From contig CAMTWO010000002.1 of NCBI GenBank assembly GCA_947085405.1, positions 1 to 64,000 of the forward strand: a DNA stretch of 64,000 nt, given 5' to 3'. Of this stretch, positions 41,989 to 52,282 are shown one piece after another. Every line of letters starts with the position of its first letter. The first letter of the stretch is position 1. Below the pieces are notes generated by a model that did not search any database, was not told where the DNA came from, and saw nothing but the letters and a program-made list of their open reading frames with translations. Source of the DNA: JASEGV01 sp947085405 (GTDB lineage: Bacteria > Bacteroidota > Ignavibacteria > UBA10030 > BY39). The position numbers and the translations under genes were made by a program.

Positions 41989-44900
41989 TTATCCCAGATT
42001 TTTTTTAATTTCCTCAATTTTTCTGACGATAGCATATTGCCAGTGTCCATATCTTCCATCGGCATTCACCGCATTAACCCAACGATGAGCAGCTTGAGAT
42101 TTTACATCAGCAAGCACATCAAACCCTTTCGTTTCTAAAATAAGAAACGATTCTCTGTCTTTCTTTAGTCGTATTATAAAATCTGGAACATAGTCATGCG
42201 ATTGTCCATTATGTAGATACGGTATTGCGAAACCTAAACCCGCATTTTTAACGAAAGCATCCACCAAAGGGTGCGTATCAATTATGTATGCAGCCGATTG
42301 TTCCCATTGTTTCGTATCTGCGACTACATAGTTCAGATGACAATTTAGAACTTCTCGTACTTCTTTGCTTGTCCAAAAATCAACTTCTGCTGTTGAACCC
42401 GGACCACGACTAACTTCATATCTAGGAACTTCTGGAATTTCGCCTGATGCAACATCCGGTTTTATAGCATTTACTAACCTTTCTATAACCCAACCATAGT
42501 ATGGAGATAAGAAAACATCAAGAATATCAGCAGGTGCGATAGGATGTACTTTTTCACGAAGGTAATGATCAACGATATCAACCATTTGCGGAAACAAAAC
42601 ATGTGAAGGCGCTTCACAGTTTGGCTGAGAAACATACTCTCTTGTTAAATCCCGCGCGAGTTCAAATATAAGTTCTTGAAATCTCCTTCCTGAGCGGTAT
42701 GGATTCATAGTAACATTTTCAAGTTTACCAGGTCCGGTCAATGTCGGCCTTCCCGTGTTAGTTGGTAATGCGGCCTTCATCTGAACTTCGGGCGGTATTT
42801 TCATGGGATCAAGGGGAATTGATGCTACATTATGATCTAAAATAATTCTGTTCTTAATTCCCTGTCGGTATCCTTCTATACGTGGATATTTGATTTCAAA
42901 TTTAATTCGTTCTGGAATAGCGTGAATATGATGCCGTTTTGGCTGCGGCGGCGGCGGTCCATTTTTATTTTCTTTGAATGGAATGATCTCGAACGGAACC
43001 CCAAAAACTTTGGCAACTTCTTCTCTCAACAAACCGTTCTCGTCTTCATCTCGGTAATTTGTTCGCCTTAACCCCCGACCAACAACCTGTTCGCACAACA
43101 ACTGAGACATGAATGGACGCAGACCTATAATATGCGTTACAGTATTACAATCCCATCCTTCTGTTAACATACTGACGCTGACAATACAACGCACATCTTT
43201 TCCAGGTGGATTTAGAGGGCGTTTTAGTTTATTAGCTAATTCTTCAAATCCTTCAGGATAAATCGGGCGACCGAATAGATCCTGTGGCCAACTTGTTTTA
43301 CCAACAGTGTTCAGCGTTATTCTCATCCATTCATTTTCATCGCTCTTTGCTTGCTCTGATTGACTTTCAAGAATTACTTTTGTGTCTACTCTAATTGTAT
43401 TAATTTTTCCATTTGTATTTTGGAAGGCTCTAATTCCAATCGATGGAATCCCCTGGGGTGGTTTGTTTTCAGCCAACCATTCATACATCACTCTTGCAAT
43501 TTTGGTATTCTTGCAAACCATAATAAAAACGGGTGGGCGAACATCATCTTTAGTTTTTTCCCATTCTTGTCGTAGTTCATCCCACAAACCGGCAAGCATT
43601 GCAATTGGTGCATTTGAATACTTTAAGATTGCCTCAGGTTTAGGACTTTCTTTTTTCCCGCCACGTTCTGCTGGAGTTAATTGTGGAAGAACCCATCTCC
43701 AAATATTGAAATAACCTGGAATTTCTTTCCCCGTTGTATCTCTTACTGCAAGTTGAGGTATCTTAACAAGCCCCGATTCGATTGCATCGGTCAATCCAAA
43801 GTCACTTACAACCCACGGAAAGGGTCGATTTGTTTCCTGACCAACTCGTGCCAAAAAATACGGGGTAGCCGAAAGATCTAGACAGAAATTTATCCCACGT
43901 TGCTTGTGCACCCTATCCAAACCGTTCATCCAGACGTTAGCTTCTTTGAAGAATTCTTCGCTTTCTTCTTCATCGCCAAACACTTCGTCTTCAGATTCTT
44001 CCGGTTCAGATCGTCTGATTCTATAAGCATGATGCGCTTCATCGTTGAATACGATAATATTTTGCTTACCACCGATTTCACGTCCCAACACACGGTTGAT
44101 TACTGCTGTATCGCTCTCGACATATTTGAGAGATTCCACAAATACTTTTTTTAAATTACCTGACTTGTCGGATTTTTCCTCCAGCACCGTAATCATACCA
44201 GCCCCCACTTGTCGGGCAAAATCTTCTGGGGTTAAGTATCTTTTGCCGCGCGCAGTTGTTGTCTTTGGTCCGATGGTTATATATTCTTTTATCCGTACTG
44301 GTGTACCGGCTTTAGATACTTTTGAACTTATTCCCCCAACCTGCATAACTTGTGGTTCAAATATATGCCAATTGGTGACGATTACTTTGCCGTTAGTTAG
44401 TTGTGGAATAAGATGAGATGGAACTAAGTCTCGTGTTCGGTATAAACTTGCCTCACCTAAATTCGGATTGAGTTCTTGAAGACGATTACGGATTGTAATG
44501 TTTGGACATACGATCAGAATAATGTCGGAAAATGCAGAGTTATTTCTATCGTTAACTTTGTTGAGAATACTCCATGCCGCGAGCATTCCCATGACTGTTG
44601 TTTTACCTGAGCCGGTTGCCATCTTACATGCATAACGCGTAAAAGCATTGTAACCTTTTTCTTTGCTGTCGGGTCCCGGCTCATCGAGCGGTACATCGAT
44701 GCCTTGACGGAAATCGTTCCTCGCTTCTTTAAGGAAAATAATAATTTCTGCTGCCTCTAACTGTGCAAAGAATAACCGATGTTCTCTGCCGTCTCTGTAC
44801 CAATAGTTGAGCAGTTCAAGTGTAGTACGTGATGACCCAATCCAATTACTCTTTCGCCATTCCTTGACACGCTCACGTATACGGTTGACTAATTTAAGTT

Positions 44901-45087
44901 CAATCTCTGTCCCAAGATCTTCAGCACCGAACAGTGCAGGTTGCGCACCGGGAGGCTTATAAAAGTATCGCGCAGAACGACGACCCGGGATACGTTGTGG
45001 CTGCTCACCTTCCGTTATTTTCCAATGCTCTTTTGGTTCTGAGTACGGAGAGTTAAGTATCGGTTGTGGGACTTCGAAGTTGGTCAT
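41989..45087 (-). CDS. Helicase-nuclease restriction subunit, BPTD_3080-type / type III Res-like
   Basis: This 1032-residue protein combines a superfamily 2 helicase and a nuclease. Walker A is CKMATGSGKTTVMGM (about residue 160), the DEAH box is NDEAHHAYR, and motif VI is QVVGRGLRR. Near the C-terminus YVPDFIIRL followed by FLILETKG forms a PD-(D/E)xK core (Asp, Glu, Lys). The N-terminus (PILNSPYSEPKEHW) resembles the BPTD_3080 restriction family. It overlaps the ATPase gene by 4 bp. Together with the methylase further upstream it should cut unmethylated invading DNA after translocation. Cofactor and site are unknown. Confidence 0.87.
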   Translation of the reverse strand: MTNFEVPQPILNSPYSEPKEHWKITEGEQPQRIPGRRSARYFYKPPGAQPALFGAEDLGTEIELKLVNRIRERVKEWRKSNWIGSSRTTLELLNYWYRDGREHRLFFAQLEAAEIIIFLKEARNDFRQGIDVPLDEPGPDSKEKGYNAFTRYACKMATGSGKTTVMGMLAAWSILNKVNDRNNSAFSDIILIVCPNITIRNRLQELNPNLGEASLYRTRDLVPSHLIPQLTNGKVIVTNWHIFEPQVMQVGGISSKVSKAGTPVRIKEYITIGPKTTTARGKRYLTPEDFARQVGAGMITVLEEKSDKSGNLKKVFVESLKYVESDTAVINRVLGREIGGKQNIIVFNDEAHHAYRIRRSEPEESEDEVFGDEEESEEFFKEANVWMNGLDRVHKQRGINFCLDLSATPYFLARVGQETNRPFPWVVSDFGLTDAIESGLVKIPQLAVRDTTGKEIPGYFNIWRWVLPQLTPAERGGKKESPKPEAILKYSNAPIAMLAGLWDELRQEWEKTKDDVRPPVFIMVCKNTKIARVMYEWLAENKPPQGIPSIGIRAFQNTNGKINTIRVDTKVILESQSEQAKSDENEWMRITLNTVGKTSWPQDLFGRPIYPEGFEELANKLKRPLNPPGKDVRCIVSVSMLTEGWDCNTVTHIIGLRPFMSQLLCEQVVGRGLRRTNYRDEDENGLLREEVAKVFGVPFEIIPFKENKNGPPPPQPKRHHIHAIPERIKFEIKYPRIEGYRQGIKNRIILDHNVASIPLDPMKIPPEVQMKAALPTNTGRPTLTGPGKLENVTMNPYRSGRRFQELIFELARDLTREYVSQPNCEAPSHVLFPQMVDIVDHYLREKVHPIAPADILDVFLSPYYGWVIERLVNAIKPDVASGEIPEVPRYEVSRGPGSTAEVDFWTSKEVREVLNCHLNYVVADTKQWEQSAAYIIDTHPLVDAFVKNAGLGFAIPYLHNGQSHDYVPDFIIRLKKDRESFLILETKGFDVLADVKSQAAHRWVNAVNADGRYGHWQYAIVRKIEEIKKNLG

Positions 45088-46733
45088 AACCTAAAAGCCC
45101 TCTGTATCAAATCTAGTTTTTCCTTTACTTCAGGATGGATTTCCTCGGGCTTCATAACTGCAGCAATTTCATTGTATCGCGTATAAGGAAATCCGGGTAA
45201 TCCGCCTGCACTTAAAGCAGGAGGAATTAATTCAGTCCGAGCCTTTGTATTTTTAAGAAAAGCTATATCGTCAAATGGATTCGTTATGAAACCAGGAGGA
45301 TAATTTGAGTTGAAATGTTTCATCATGTCTTCAACATAAGTCGATCCTGGTAAACTACCGGTTGCCACCTGAATAAAACGTGACATTGTATCAGGATGAA
45401 GAAGGTAACTTTCTATCTCATATCTTTTCCACCTCAATCTCTGGAAGCCTGTTCCTGTTATCTCCGTTTCACGTATATTTCGGTCCGAATCTGAATCAAC
45501 GAGTTCCAAAGCAGGTACATCGTTCTTAACCAATCTAATTGCTTCATAATGATCTCTTGATGATATTCCTGTACCTTTTATTCTAAGATCACTAACGATT
45601 GGTTTCCAAAATAGCTTTGTTGATTTTAAGAGATCGTATAGTGGATGATTAAGTATTCGCGCCCATTCTCTTAATATTTCTATATCTGTGCTACCTTCAA
45701 CATAAAGAACACCAGGTGAATTTAGCGCCAACATGATATCGGTATTGGATAATATCCTTAGTGTATCAGCAACTATACTTCGTTCTTGCTCTGAAGTTAT
45801 GTTTTTGGGTTCATCTAATAGAACACATAATTCCTTCGGTTCTACTGAATTGATAATGACTTCGGAGTGTGTAGCAATAATCAATTGTGAGTGTTCTCGT
45901 TTGGCTACTGATTTCAATTCTCCGTAGATCGCATCTTGTAATATCATGTGTAAATGAGCGTCTGGCTCATCAAGAAGTAATACAGATCCCTTACGGGTAT
46001 TTAAAAATGTAAGTAGCATTAATACCTGTTGAAAACCACTTCCAGCGCTTGCGATATCGTACTTTTTACCCGATTTCCCTGAAATGTACTCAGCAATGAT
46101 ATTTGCACCCGATGAATCTGGCGGAGATAGTTGGTATCCAAAAAGTGTATTTATTGATTTTTGGAGATCTCGCCAAGCAACCTCGGAAACGTGTGCTTCT
46201 ACTAATAAATTTCTCAAAACCTCTCCCGGCTTGGAGAGACCTAATAACTGCAATACTTTTGGTGGTTGGTAGAGGGGTTCTTCCGTACTTAGACCTGTCA
46301 TTGGGGGAACAAACACAACTTGAAGTACATTTTCTCTAAGAATTGCCGGATCGGTCACAGATTGAGGTCGAACGTAAATTTGTTCTGTACTATCAGCAAG
46401 AAATTCCATTCTAATTTTCCAACCGTCAACCGATTCTATTTCAATTTCTATTGGTGCATTATATTCACGTTCCCTCCACAGTAAATCAAATGTTCTCAGC
46501 GGTACAGCAGAAAATGCCTGACGGGCGATCGGTTTTCGTGTATATGCGCTATTGCGCCTTGTGAAATCATTCAATGTTTTCCATTCTCTTAATGCAAGAT
46601 TCCAAGCCGCAACAGCTTGTAACATTGTTGTCTTACCAGTGTTATTCGGTCCCGCAATCACAACATGTCCTGGAATATTGAAAACCACCTCACCAAACTT
46701 TTTAAAATTCTTAATGATTACTTTCTTGATCAT
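45084..46733 (-). CDS. OLD-like AAA/ABC ATPase with TOPRIM-like C-terminus, defence-associated
   Basis: This 549-residue protein belongs to the AAA15/OLD-like group. It has Walker A GPNNTGKTTMLQ (about residues 29-40), an ABC-type signature SAGSGFQQVLMLL, Walker B VLLLDEPDAHLH and a switch His in IATHSEVIIN. After it comes LYVEGSTDIEIL with a conserved Glu and later DSDSD, consistent with a TOPRIM nuclease-like region. It is inserted between the methylase (4-bp overlap) and the helicase-nuclease (4-bp overlap), so the three are one operon. A relative with the same layout is at 61821-63551. It may be a DNA-end sensor or nuclease helping restriction. Confidence 0.85.
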   Translation of the reverse strand: MIKKVIIKNFKKFGEVVFNIPGHVVIAGPNNTGKTTMLQAVAAWNLALREWKTLNDFTRRNSAYTRKPIARQAFSAVPLRTFDLLWREREYNAPIEIEIESVDGWKIRMEFLADSTEQIYVRPQSVTDPAILRENVLQVVFVPPMTGLSTEEPLYQPPKVLQLLGLSKPGEVLRNLLVEAHVSEVAWRDLQKSINTLFGYQLSPPDSSGANIIAEYISGKSGKKYDIASAGSGFQQVLMLLTFLNTRKGSVLLLDEPDAHLHMILQDAIYGELKSVAKREHSQLIIATHSEVIINSVEPKELCVLLDEPKNITSEQERSIVADTLRILSNTDIMLALNSPGVLYVEGSTDIEILREWARILNHPLYDLLKSTKLFWKPIVSDLRIKGTGISSRDHYEAIRLVKNDVPALELVDSDSDRNIRETEITGTGFQRLRWKRYEIESYLLHPDTMSRFIQVATGSLPGSTYVEDMMKHFNSNYPPGFITNPFDDIAFLKNTKARTELIPPALSAGGLPGFPYTRYNEIAAVMKPEEIHPEVKEKLDLIQRAFRL

Positions 46734-49519
46734 TTCACCACCTCGTTTAAATTCTTTACCACAAGCAACTCATTCCCACGGTCGTCTATTACTTTGACGG
46801 CGATCTGTTTGTTTTCTCCGGCTTCAAACGGTGCGCTGACTGTTCCGGCAAGGTGATCCCAAACCGATTCCTCGTACGTAACCTTCAAAGCTTTCTTGAG
46901 ATTTTCCCATGCGCTTGTTCTGGGGAAAAATGCCTGCGATACATGGAAACACAATCCGTTGTAATCCGTGTCTAATAACCATGCTGGCACATCGTCGCCT
47001 TTGCGGTGATCTACTTCCATCGTTACAGGATCGAACACATCAAGACCGAGTAACTCTACCTGATATTGTACGGGTTCCTTTGCGTCCTTCGCGACTTTGC
47101 GAGAGATTTTTATTTCGGGTAACCCGCAAACGCTGAAAATTTGACTCGACCTCATGTTCTTCAACAAATCACCCATCATCAAATCGGGTGTTGCCTGCAC
47201 GTACGTCGCCGGTATGCCGACTGCTTCTTCGCATTTGTCAATGAGCTCGCGTGCGTGCGGCTGTATCGCAAAACCGATAACGTACAGATGGCTGTAACTT
47301 TTTGCATGCGCTTCCTTTGCCGCTTCAAAAACAAGTTTCTCGCTTACCGCTCCATTCTCTGGACCAAATACGAGAGCAACATGCTTTTGTGAGAGCGTTA
47401 GCATGCCTTTATTTTTCTCATCCGCTTCAGCGATTGCATCCTTGAGCGTAGCTTTCTGACCGGGGGCTGTTGCATCTACCATTGCTTCGGCGGAGAGCGA
47501 TAACGTTTTTGCCGGAGGACGTACATTTTTAAATTGTATTACTTTACCGCCATCAAGGTGCAAGACAGGAGATTTACGGAGGACTTCCAACATGCGCTGG
47601 ACGAACGAGCCGTACTCTTCGACCTCCCCTTTGTCCCCTCCTTCGTAAGGAGAGGATACGGTTGTTGCCATATCCATTGGCGTGGGGATAGTTGCCTCGA
47701 AGCAAAAAGGTCCGGTAACACGCGTGATTTTATTGATTTCCTCCGGACGATCTACCAAAACTTCTTCCGCAGGCGGCTCGTTGTTGGCGATGCTCTTGAG
47801 CGTAACGTGCGGCACGATGCCGCCTACTTCTTCGCCTTTGTTGTTTTGTTTTCGTGTGTATACAAACCCGCCTACAGGACCGCGTGACTCTTCTTTAAGC
47901 TGATAGTACGGGAAGGTTGCCGTAAGCAAACGCTGGCGTGCAAGCGCCAACGGTACGCGCGATGTATCTATTGTTATCCATCTCCTTCCCCACTGCTCTG
48001 CTACATAAGCGGTTGTACCGCTGCCACAAGTTGGATCTAAAACCAAATCACCAGGGTCGGTTGTCATTAACATGCAACGTTGAACAACTTTCGTATTGGT
48101 TTGTACAACATAAATCATATTACGTGCACCACCTGTATCTATCCAATTATTCGATATAACTTTTGCAGCAAAGTCACTTAAATATCTTTTATAAGCCAGA
48201 CTTTCTCTCCGAACAATAAGTCGCCCATTCTCACCAAGCTTTTTTAATCCCTCAATATCAGTTTTCCAATGATTTTTTTGCCAATTAAGTTTGTTACCTG
48301 GATAAAAAATCTTACCATCCCATTCAAAAGGTAGAGTGCTTGTTTCTCGATATCCATCTGATGTAATAGGATCGGGTCTGAAAAGTTTAGTACACTGCGA
48401 AATCGATTCTAGGTTTTCAATTTCTTCATTTTTCAATCTTCTCTCTCCGTCATCAACTTCTAAGAATATGAAACCTTCTTCTACCGCATCTTTTATTGGT
48501 CTGTTTTCGTATAGCGGGTTGAATTTAATTCTATTCTTGTCTTTGCCATACCATAGTAAATAATTGTTTATTGGTTCGATCAATTCACCTTCTATGCTGC
48601 CAGTCTTTTGAAAGCTTATGGTTACAACAAAATTCTCCTCACCAAACACCTCATCCATCACCTCACGTACGTGATGTACATTCTCATCGCTTATCTGCAC
48701 AAACACGCTGCCGCTCGGGTGGAGGAGGTCGCGTGCAAGCAGGAGCCGGTCGCGCATGTATGTTAAATAGCTGTGGAGTCCAAGCTCCCATGTATCGCGG
48801 TATGCCTTAACCATCTCCGGCTCGCGTGTCATGTCATCGTCGGCGTTATGGCTCACGTCTCGCTTACGCACAAACGGCTGGAAGTTGGAGCCAAATTTTA
48901 CACCGTACGGTGGATCAATGTAAATCATTTGCACCTGCCCGCCAAGTCCCTCGTAGTGGAGGAGCGAGTTCATCACAACAAGCGAGTCTCCCAAAATCAT
49001 ACGGTTGGTCCACTTGTCCATATACTCATACGCTCTCAGCACCTGATCGGTAACTGAACGCTGCGGATCACCGAACAGATCGAACATGTCAATCTGTTTA
49101 TCCCGCTTGTGTATCTGGAGTGTTTCAATAATGGCTTTTGTAGAAAGCCGCTCGTGCACAAAGAGTGGAAGTGTTGGAACATCGAACGAGTACCGCTCGG
49201 CTTTGCCCGCCCAGTTAAGGAACGGCTTGCTCATGGCTTTAAGTTGTTCTGCAGCGGCTTTGGCTTCGTCTAACTTTTTTGCATCGAGTATTTGCTTAAT
49301 CAGCATCTCGCCTTGCTCGCGTACAGGGTTTTGTCCGTCATAATCGAGCGCCGGAGAAAGCGAGGAATCATACTTATAAGTTTGCGGCGGTTTGCGTTTT
49401 TTAAATTGCGGCTGTGTGCCAACATCAGGTCGCAGCGGGGTTTCAGCTTCGGGGTGGCGGTAGGTTTCTGCCTGCTTAATATTTTTGGTTTTACCTTTCG
49501 GGGTTCGCTTCATATTCAC
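46730..49519 (-). CDS. Adenine-specific DNA methyltransferase (type III Mod-like)
   Basis: This 929-residue methylase of the beta order has the catalytic motif first (MIYIDPPYGVKFG, near residue 205) and the AdoMet motif later (LVLDPTCGSGTTAYVAEQWG, near 500). The C-terminal third is not methylase-like and may be the recognition or partner-binding part. It protects host DNA against the helicase-nuclease encoded downstream. The gene overlaps the following ATPase by 4 bp. A small ORF lies 78 bp upstream. The N-terminal 100 residues are Lys/Pro-rich and low in structure. Confidence 0.9.
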   Translation of the reverse strand: MNMKRTPKGKTKNIKQAETYRHPEAETPLRPDVGTQPQFKKRKPPQTYKYDSSLSPALDYDGQNPVREQGEMLIKQILDAKKLDEAKAAAEQLKAMSKPFLNWAGKAERYSFDVPTLPLFVHERLSTKAIIETLQIHKRDKQIDMFDLFGDPQRSVTDQVLRAYEYMDKWTNRMILGDSLVVMNSLLHYEGLGGQVQMIYIDPPYGVKFGSNFQPFVRKRDVSHNADDDMTREPEMVKAYRDTWELGLHSYLTYMRDRLLLARDLLHPSGSVFVQISDENVHHVREVMDEVFGEENFVVTISFQKTGSIEGELIEPINNYLLWYGKDKNRIKFNPLYENRPIKDAVEEGFIFLEVDDGERRLKNEEIENLESISQCTKLFRPDPITSDGYRETSTLPFEWDGKIFYPGNKLNWQKNHWKTDIEGLKKLGENGRLIVRRESLAYKRYLSDFAAKVISNNWIDTGGARNMIYVVQTNTKVVQRCMLMTTDPGDLVLDPTCGSGTTAYVAEQWGRRWITIDTSRVPLALARQRLLTATFPYYQLKEESRGPVGGFVYTRKQNNKGEEVGGIVPHVTLKSIANNEPPAEEVLVDRPEEINKITRVTGPFCFEATIPTPMDMATTVSSPYEGGDKGEVEEYGSFVQRMLEVLRKSPVLHLDGGKVIQFKNVRPPAKTLSLSAEAMVDATAPGQKATLKDAIAEADEKNKGMLTLSQKHVALVFGPENGAVSEKLVFEAAKEAHAKSYSHLYVIGFAIQPHARELIDKCEEAVGIPATYVQATPDLMMGDLLKNMRSSQIFSVCGLPEIKISRKVAKDAKEPVQYQVELLGLDVFDPVTMEVDHRKGDDVPAWLLDTDYNGLCFHVSQAFFPRTSAWENLKKALKVTYEESVWDHLAGTVSAPFEAGENKQIAVKVIDDRGNELLVVKNLNEVVK

Positions 49520-49597
49520 ACTTTTAGTTTTCAGTTACAATATACTTTTATTTAATAGAAGTTTCAAGGTTTTTTATATCCAAATTATATTAAAACA

Positions 49598-49906
49598 CTA
49601 TAAATTATCCAATTTATTGTACCCCACCGCCGCCTTTACAAACTCCCTGAACAGCGAGTGTGCATTTGAGGTTCGCGAATTTAATTCGGGATGGAGTGGG
49701 ACATCCTGCTCGGCTCTCGGCTCGTCAATATGCTCAACTATCTGGAACGGCAGAACAATGTTGCATACTTCGTTAGTCTTACCGTTCCACACAAGCTCTA
49801 CCTCGCGCTTATCGCCAAAGAGAATAAACCTGTACTTATCGGGAAGCAGTTTGCCAGCTTCAAGGTAACGTTTAATGTCGCGTATTTCGTTGTCGGTTAG
49901 TTTCAT
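49598..49906 (-). CDS. Small protein accompanying the methylase of the defence cluster
   Basis: This 102-residue protein starts at ATG 49906 (MKLTDNEIRDIKRYLEAGKL). A longer frame to 49972 adds a hydrophobic stretch with no support. The first part is helical and charged, then FGDKREVELVWNGKTNEVC suggests a small beta-sheet. Its position directly upstream of the methylase gene, in the same direction, suggests it belongs to the restriction operon. I believe small proteins of this type accompany related methylases, but I cannot confirm it from the sequence. Function unknown; regulatory (control-protein-like) or accessory is possible, though no helix-turn-helix is evident. Confidence 0.65.
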   Translation of the reverse strand: MKLTDNEIRDIKRYLEAGKLLPDKYRFILFGDKREVELVWNGKTNEVCNIVLPFQIVEHIDEPRAEQDVPLHPELNSRTSNAHSLFREFVKAAVGYNKLDNL

Positions 49907-50084
49907 GAATCCTGAATGATTGGAATAAACATACAAATAATAAGTGAAAATGGCAATAACGTTAACTGTCATATTGTAGGTCGACGAGACTCGTCGACTT
50001 ACAGTGGACGGTGAAGCACTGCAACTACATCTACCTTTCTTTCAATAGGTAATTTTTTTAAATTCTGAAAGTACGGAAAATAGG

Positions 50085-50121
50085 AAAAGCCGACTCCGAA
50101 ATATTTCAGGGTCGGCTTTTT
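50085..50121 (-). terminator. Terminator hairpin after the second cohesin gene
   Basis: AAAAGCCGAC (50085-50094) and GTCGGCTTTT (50111-50120) are exact complements around a 16-nt loop, with runs of A and T on the two sides, so it can act as a rho-independent terminator in both directions. It lies about 100 bp past the stop of the minus-strand cohesin gene. Upstream in the gap is another palindrome, GTCGACGAGACTCGTCGAC (49980-49998). The remaining gap holds no gene. Confidence 0.7.
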
Positions 50122-50216
50122 AGTAACATAGACAATCGTAAATCAATTTTGTTTTAACGAAGCAGCAACCGTTCTCCGAAGCTTCACTACACATAAAATG
50201 TTTCGTGAAGCGGGCT

Positions 50217-52253
50217 TTAGCGTAGGAGAAGCATTTTCCCAACCCCGGTAAAACTCTGTTTTAGATCGGCAATACTTTTCGCTTCAATCCGGTAAAAGTA
50301 AACACCGCTTGAAAGTGGTTTGTTGTCGTCGCTGTTGGCGGCGAATTCCCTCGACTTATAGCCCGCATCTTGAATCTCATCAATCAATGTTTTTATTTCC
50401 TGTCCGAACATATTATATATCTTAATAACCACACGACTTTCAACAGGCAATTGATAATTGATAATTGTTAATGGATTAAACGGATTAGGATAATTTTGTC
50501 CTAAAGAATAATCAGCCGGTATAACATAGGGACTGTTACCTACGGAAGTTCTACCATCAACAACTACCGCTCCATTGAAGGTCAGTCCCAATGGCTTTCC
50601 TTCGTTAAAAACTACATCCGATATATTTACTTGATAGGAACCAAATGGTGTCGTGGACAAAACTTTAAAACGGACTTTCAGTAAAGTACCGGCAACATTT
50701 ATGGTGTTGCTGCCTGCAATTGCAGCGGAATATAAACCGGAAGAAGATGAAAATCCGGAAGCCGACCAGCCATCACCAAGAGTTCCTGCTGTAATTACGG
50801 CAAGAGGTTCAAGATAGTTCGGGTCAAAACTAAGTTTAAATTGTGCAGAAGCGATACCGGGCAGATAACGTTCAATGTATATTCCGAGATGTGCCCATCC
50901 ACTTACGCCAACCGAATCGGTCATAACTCTGACTCGGATATCGTACAGAGTGATATCGCTGCTTGTCCCGATTGCACCAACCGAATCCTCTACCGTTACT
51001 CTGATAATGCCACTTCTCTTTGCACTCAATAATCCTGTATTAGTTATCGAAGCTTTCGATGTATCTGTTACATTCCATTTTAGAGGCGGATTTATAGTAC
51101 CTACTGCATTAAACCGCAGTGTATCGCCGGCAACTAATGTAGCCGTTTGTGGATTAACTGAGAGAATAGACCTGTTTTGAACAGTTAAACTTCCATTTCG
51201 GACATTCCCATTAATACTTTCATTGAAAATTAAATCGGAAATATTGAAAGCTGTTCCACCTGTATTCATACCCGATGCTTTGCAGTTGAGATAGACAAGC
51301 ACTTGCGTACCAGCACCTATCAATCGTGAAGTGCCAGCAAACGAGAGTGAAATTTTATTAGATGTTATTTGAAATGTCGGACTCCCAAACTGCTGTAGTA
51401 AGGTATTAGATATCGTAGTCCCATTTATTGTTACTAAATTCGGATCGAACGAAACAGAAAATTGACCGGAAGCAATATCTACTTGGCTTAAGTCAGTAAC
51501 ATAAACAGGCATCAAAAACGATCGACCTTGAATAAAAGTAGTATCGCGTATAGTCAATTTAAATGCCCTGACTTCGATTTGTCCCGAAGTATCAACCGTT
51601 CCGTTTTGGTCTCTCGCTATCAATCTGCAATAACCGTGACTGATAGCTCTTAACAGTCCGTTACTGTCGATAGTAGCAATAGATGGATTTGTAACAGACC
51701 AGACAAACGGAGCAATTCCGCCTGCAACAGAGAACTGATTAGTTTCGCCGACTGTAAGCAATGCTGCATCGGGGTGAACTGTTATAACAGGAAGCGGCTG
51801 AATATGGATTGTCCCGTTACGGGTTATAGTTGCAGGATTACCTTCATTGAGCATAGCTTTTGCGAATGTAATTCCGGTTGCATTATGAGGCAAACCTAAA
51901 GTGGCAGAAATTCGCATATAAATTAGGGCACCTGTATTGATTAGTGCTTCAGTACCAGCGCCTGCAATTACAATGCGACCTCCAATAATATTGAACATCG
52001 GAGTGCCCCAGCTTTCGGTGAGTGTACCTGATGAGTTGACATTCTCAATGCGGATTGCATTCGGGTCGAAATTTAACTCCAATTCATAAGAAGTTACATT
52101 CAAACCGTTCAAACTGCTATCTATACTAACAGCGTAAAAAAACGTAGTCCCGCGCAACACTGTAGTATCCTTTACAGAAATACGAATCGGACTTGCCGCC
52201 GATAATTGAATACCGACGGCAGTAAAAAATAATATGAATAATAAGCGTTTCAT
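50217..52253 (-). CDS. Secreted protein with three cohesin-like and two Ig-like domains, T9SS tail (paralogue)
   Basis: This 678-residue paralogue of the product at 28086-30071 has the same order: signal peptide, cohesin-like domain (VKDTTVLRGTTFFYAVSIDS), BIG2-like domain, second cohesin-like domain (RDTTFIQGRSFLMPVYVTD, then FSVSFDPNLVTING), second BIG2-like domain, third cohesin-like domain (FKLSFDPNYLEPLAV to ISDVVFNEGKP), T9SS domain (GQNYPNPFNPLTIINYQLP). It lies 29 bp after the dockerin-bearing beta-helix gene on the same strand and ends at a strong hairpin. Sequence identity with the other copy is moderate, so the duplication is old. Confidence 0.85.
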   Translation of the reverse strand: MKRLLFILFFTAVGIQLSAASPIRISVKDTTVLRGTTFFYAVSIDSSLNGLNVTSYELELNFDPNAIRIENVNSSGTLTESWGTPMFNIIGGRIVIAGAGTEALINTGALIYMRISATLGLPHNATGITFAKAMLNEGNPATITRNGTIHIQPLPVITVHPDAALLTVGETNQFSVAGGIAPFVWSVTNPSIATIDSNGLLRAISHGYCRLIARDQNGTVDTSGQIEVRAFKLTIRDTTFIQGRSFLMPVYVTDLSQVDIASGQFSVSFDPNLVTINGTTISNTLLQQFGSPTFQITSNKISLSFAGTSRLIGAGTQVLVYLNCKASGMNTGGTAFNISDLIFNESINGNVRNGSLTVQNRSILSVNPQTATLVAGDTLRFNAVGTINPPLKWNVTDTSKASITNTGLLSAKRSGIIRVTVEDSVGAIGTSSDITLYDIRVRVMTDSVGVSGWAHLGIYIERYLPGIASAQFKLSFDPNYLEPLAVITAGTLGDGWSASGFSSSSGLYSAAIAGSNTINVAGTLLKVRFKVLSTTPFGSYQVNISDVVFNEGKPLGLTFNGAVVVDGRTSVGNSPYVIPADYSLGQNYPNPFNPLTIINYQLPVESRVVIKIYNMFGQEIKTLIDEIQDAGYKSREFAANSDDNKPLSSGVYFYRIEAKSIADLKQSFTGVGKMLLLR

Positions 52254-52282
52254 AATTTTGGCTCCTTCTTTTTTTTATGGAA

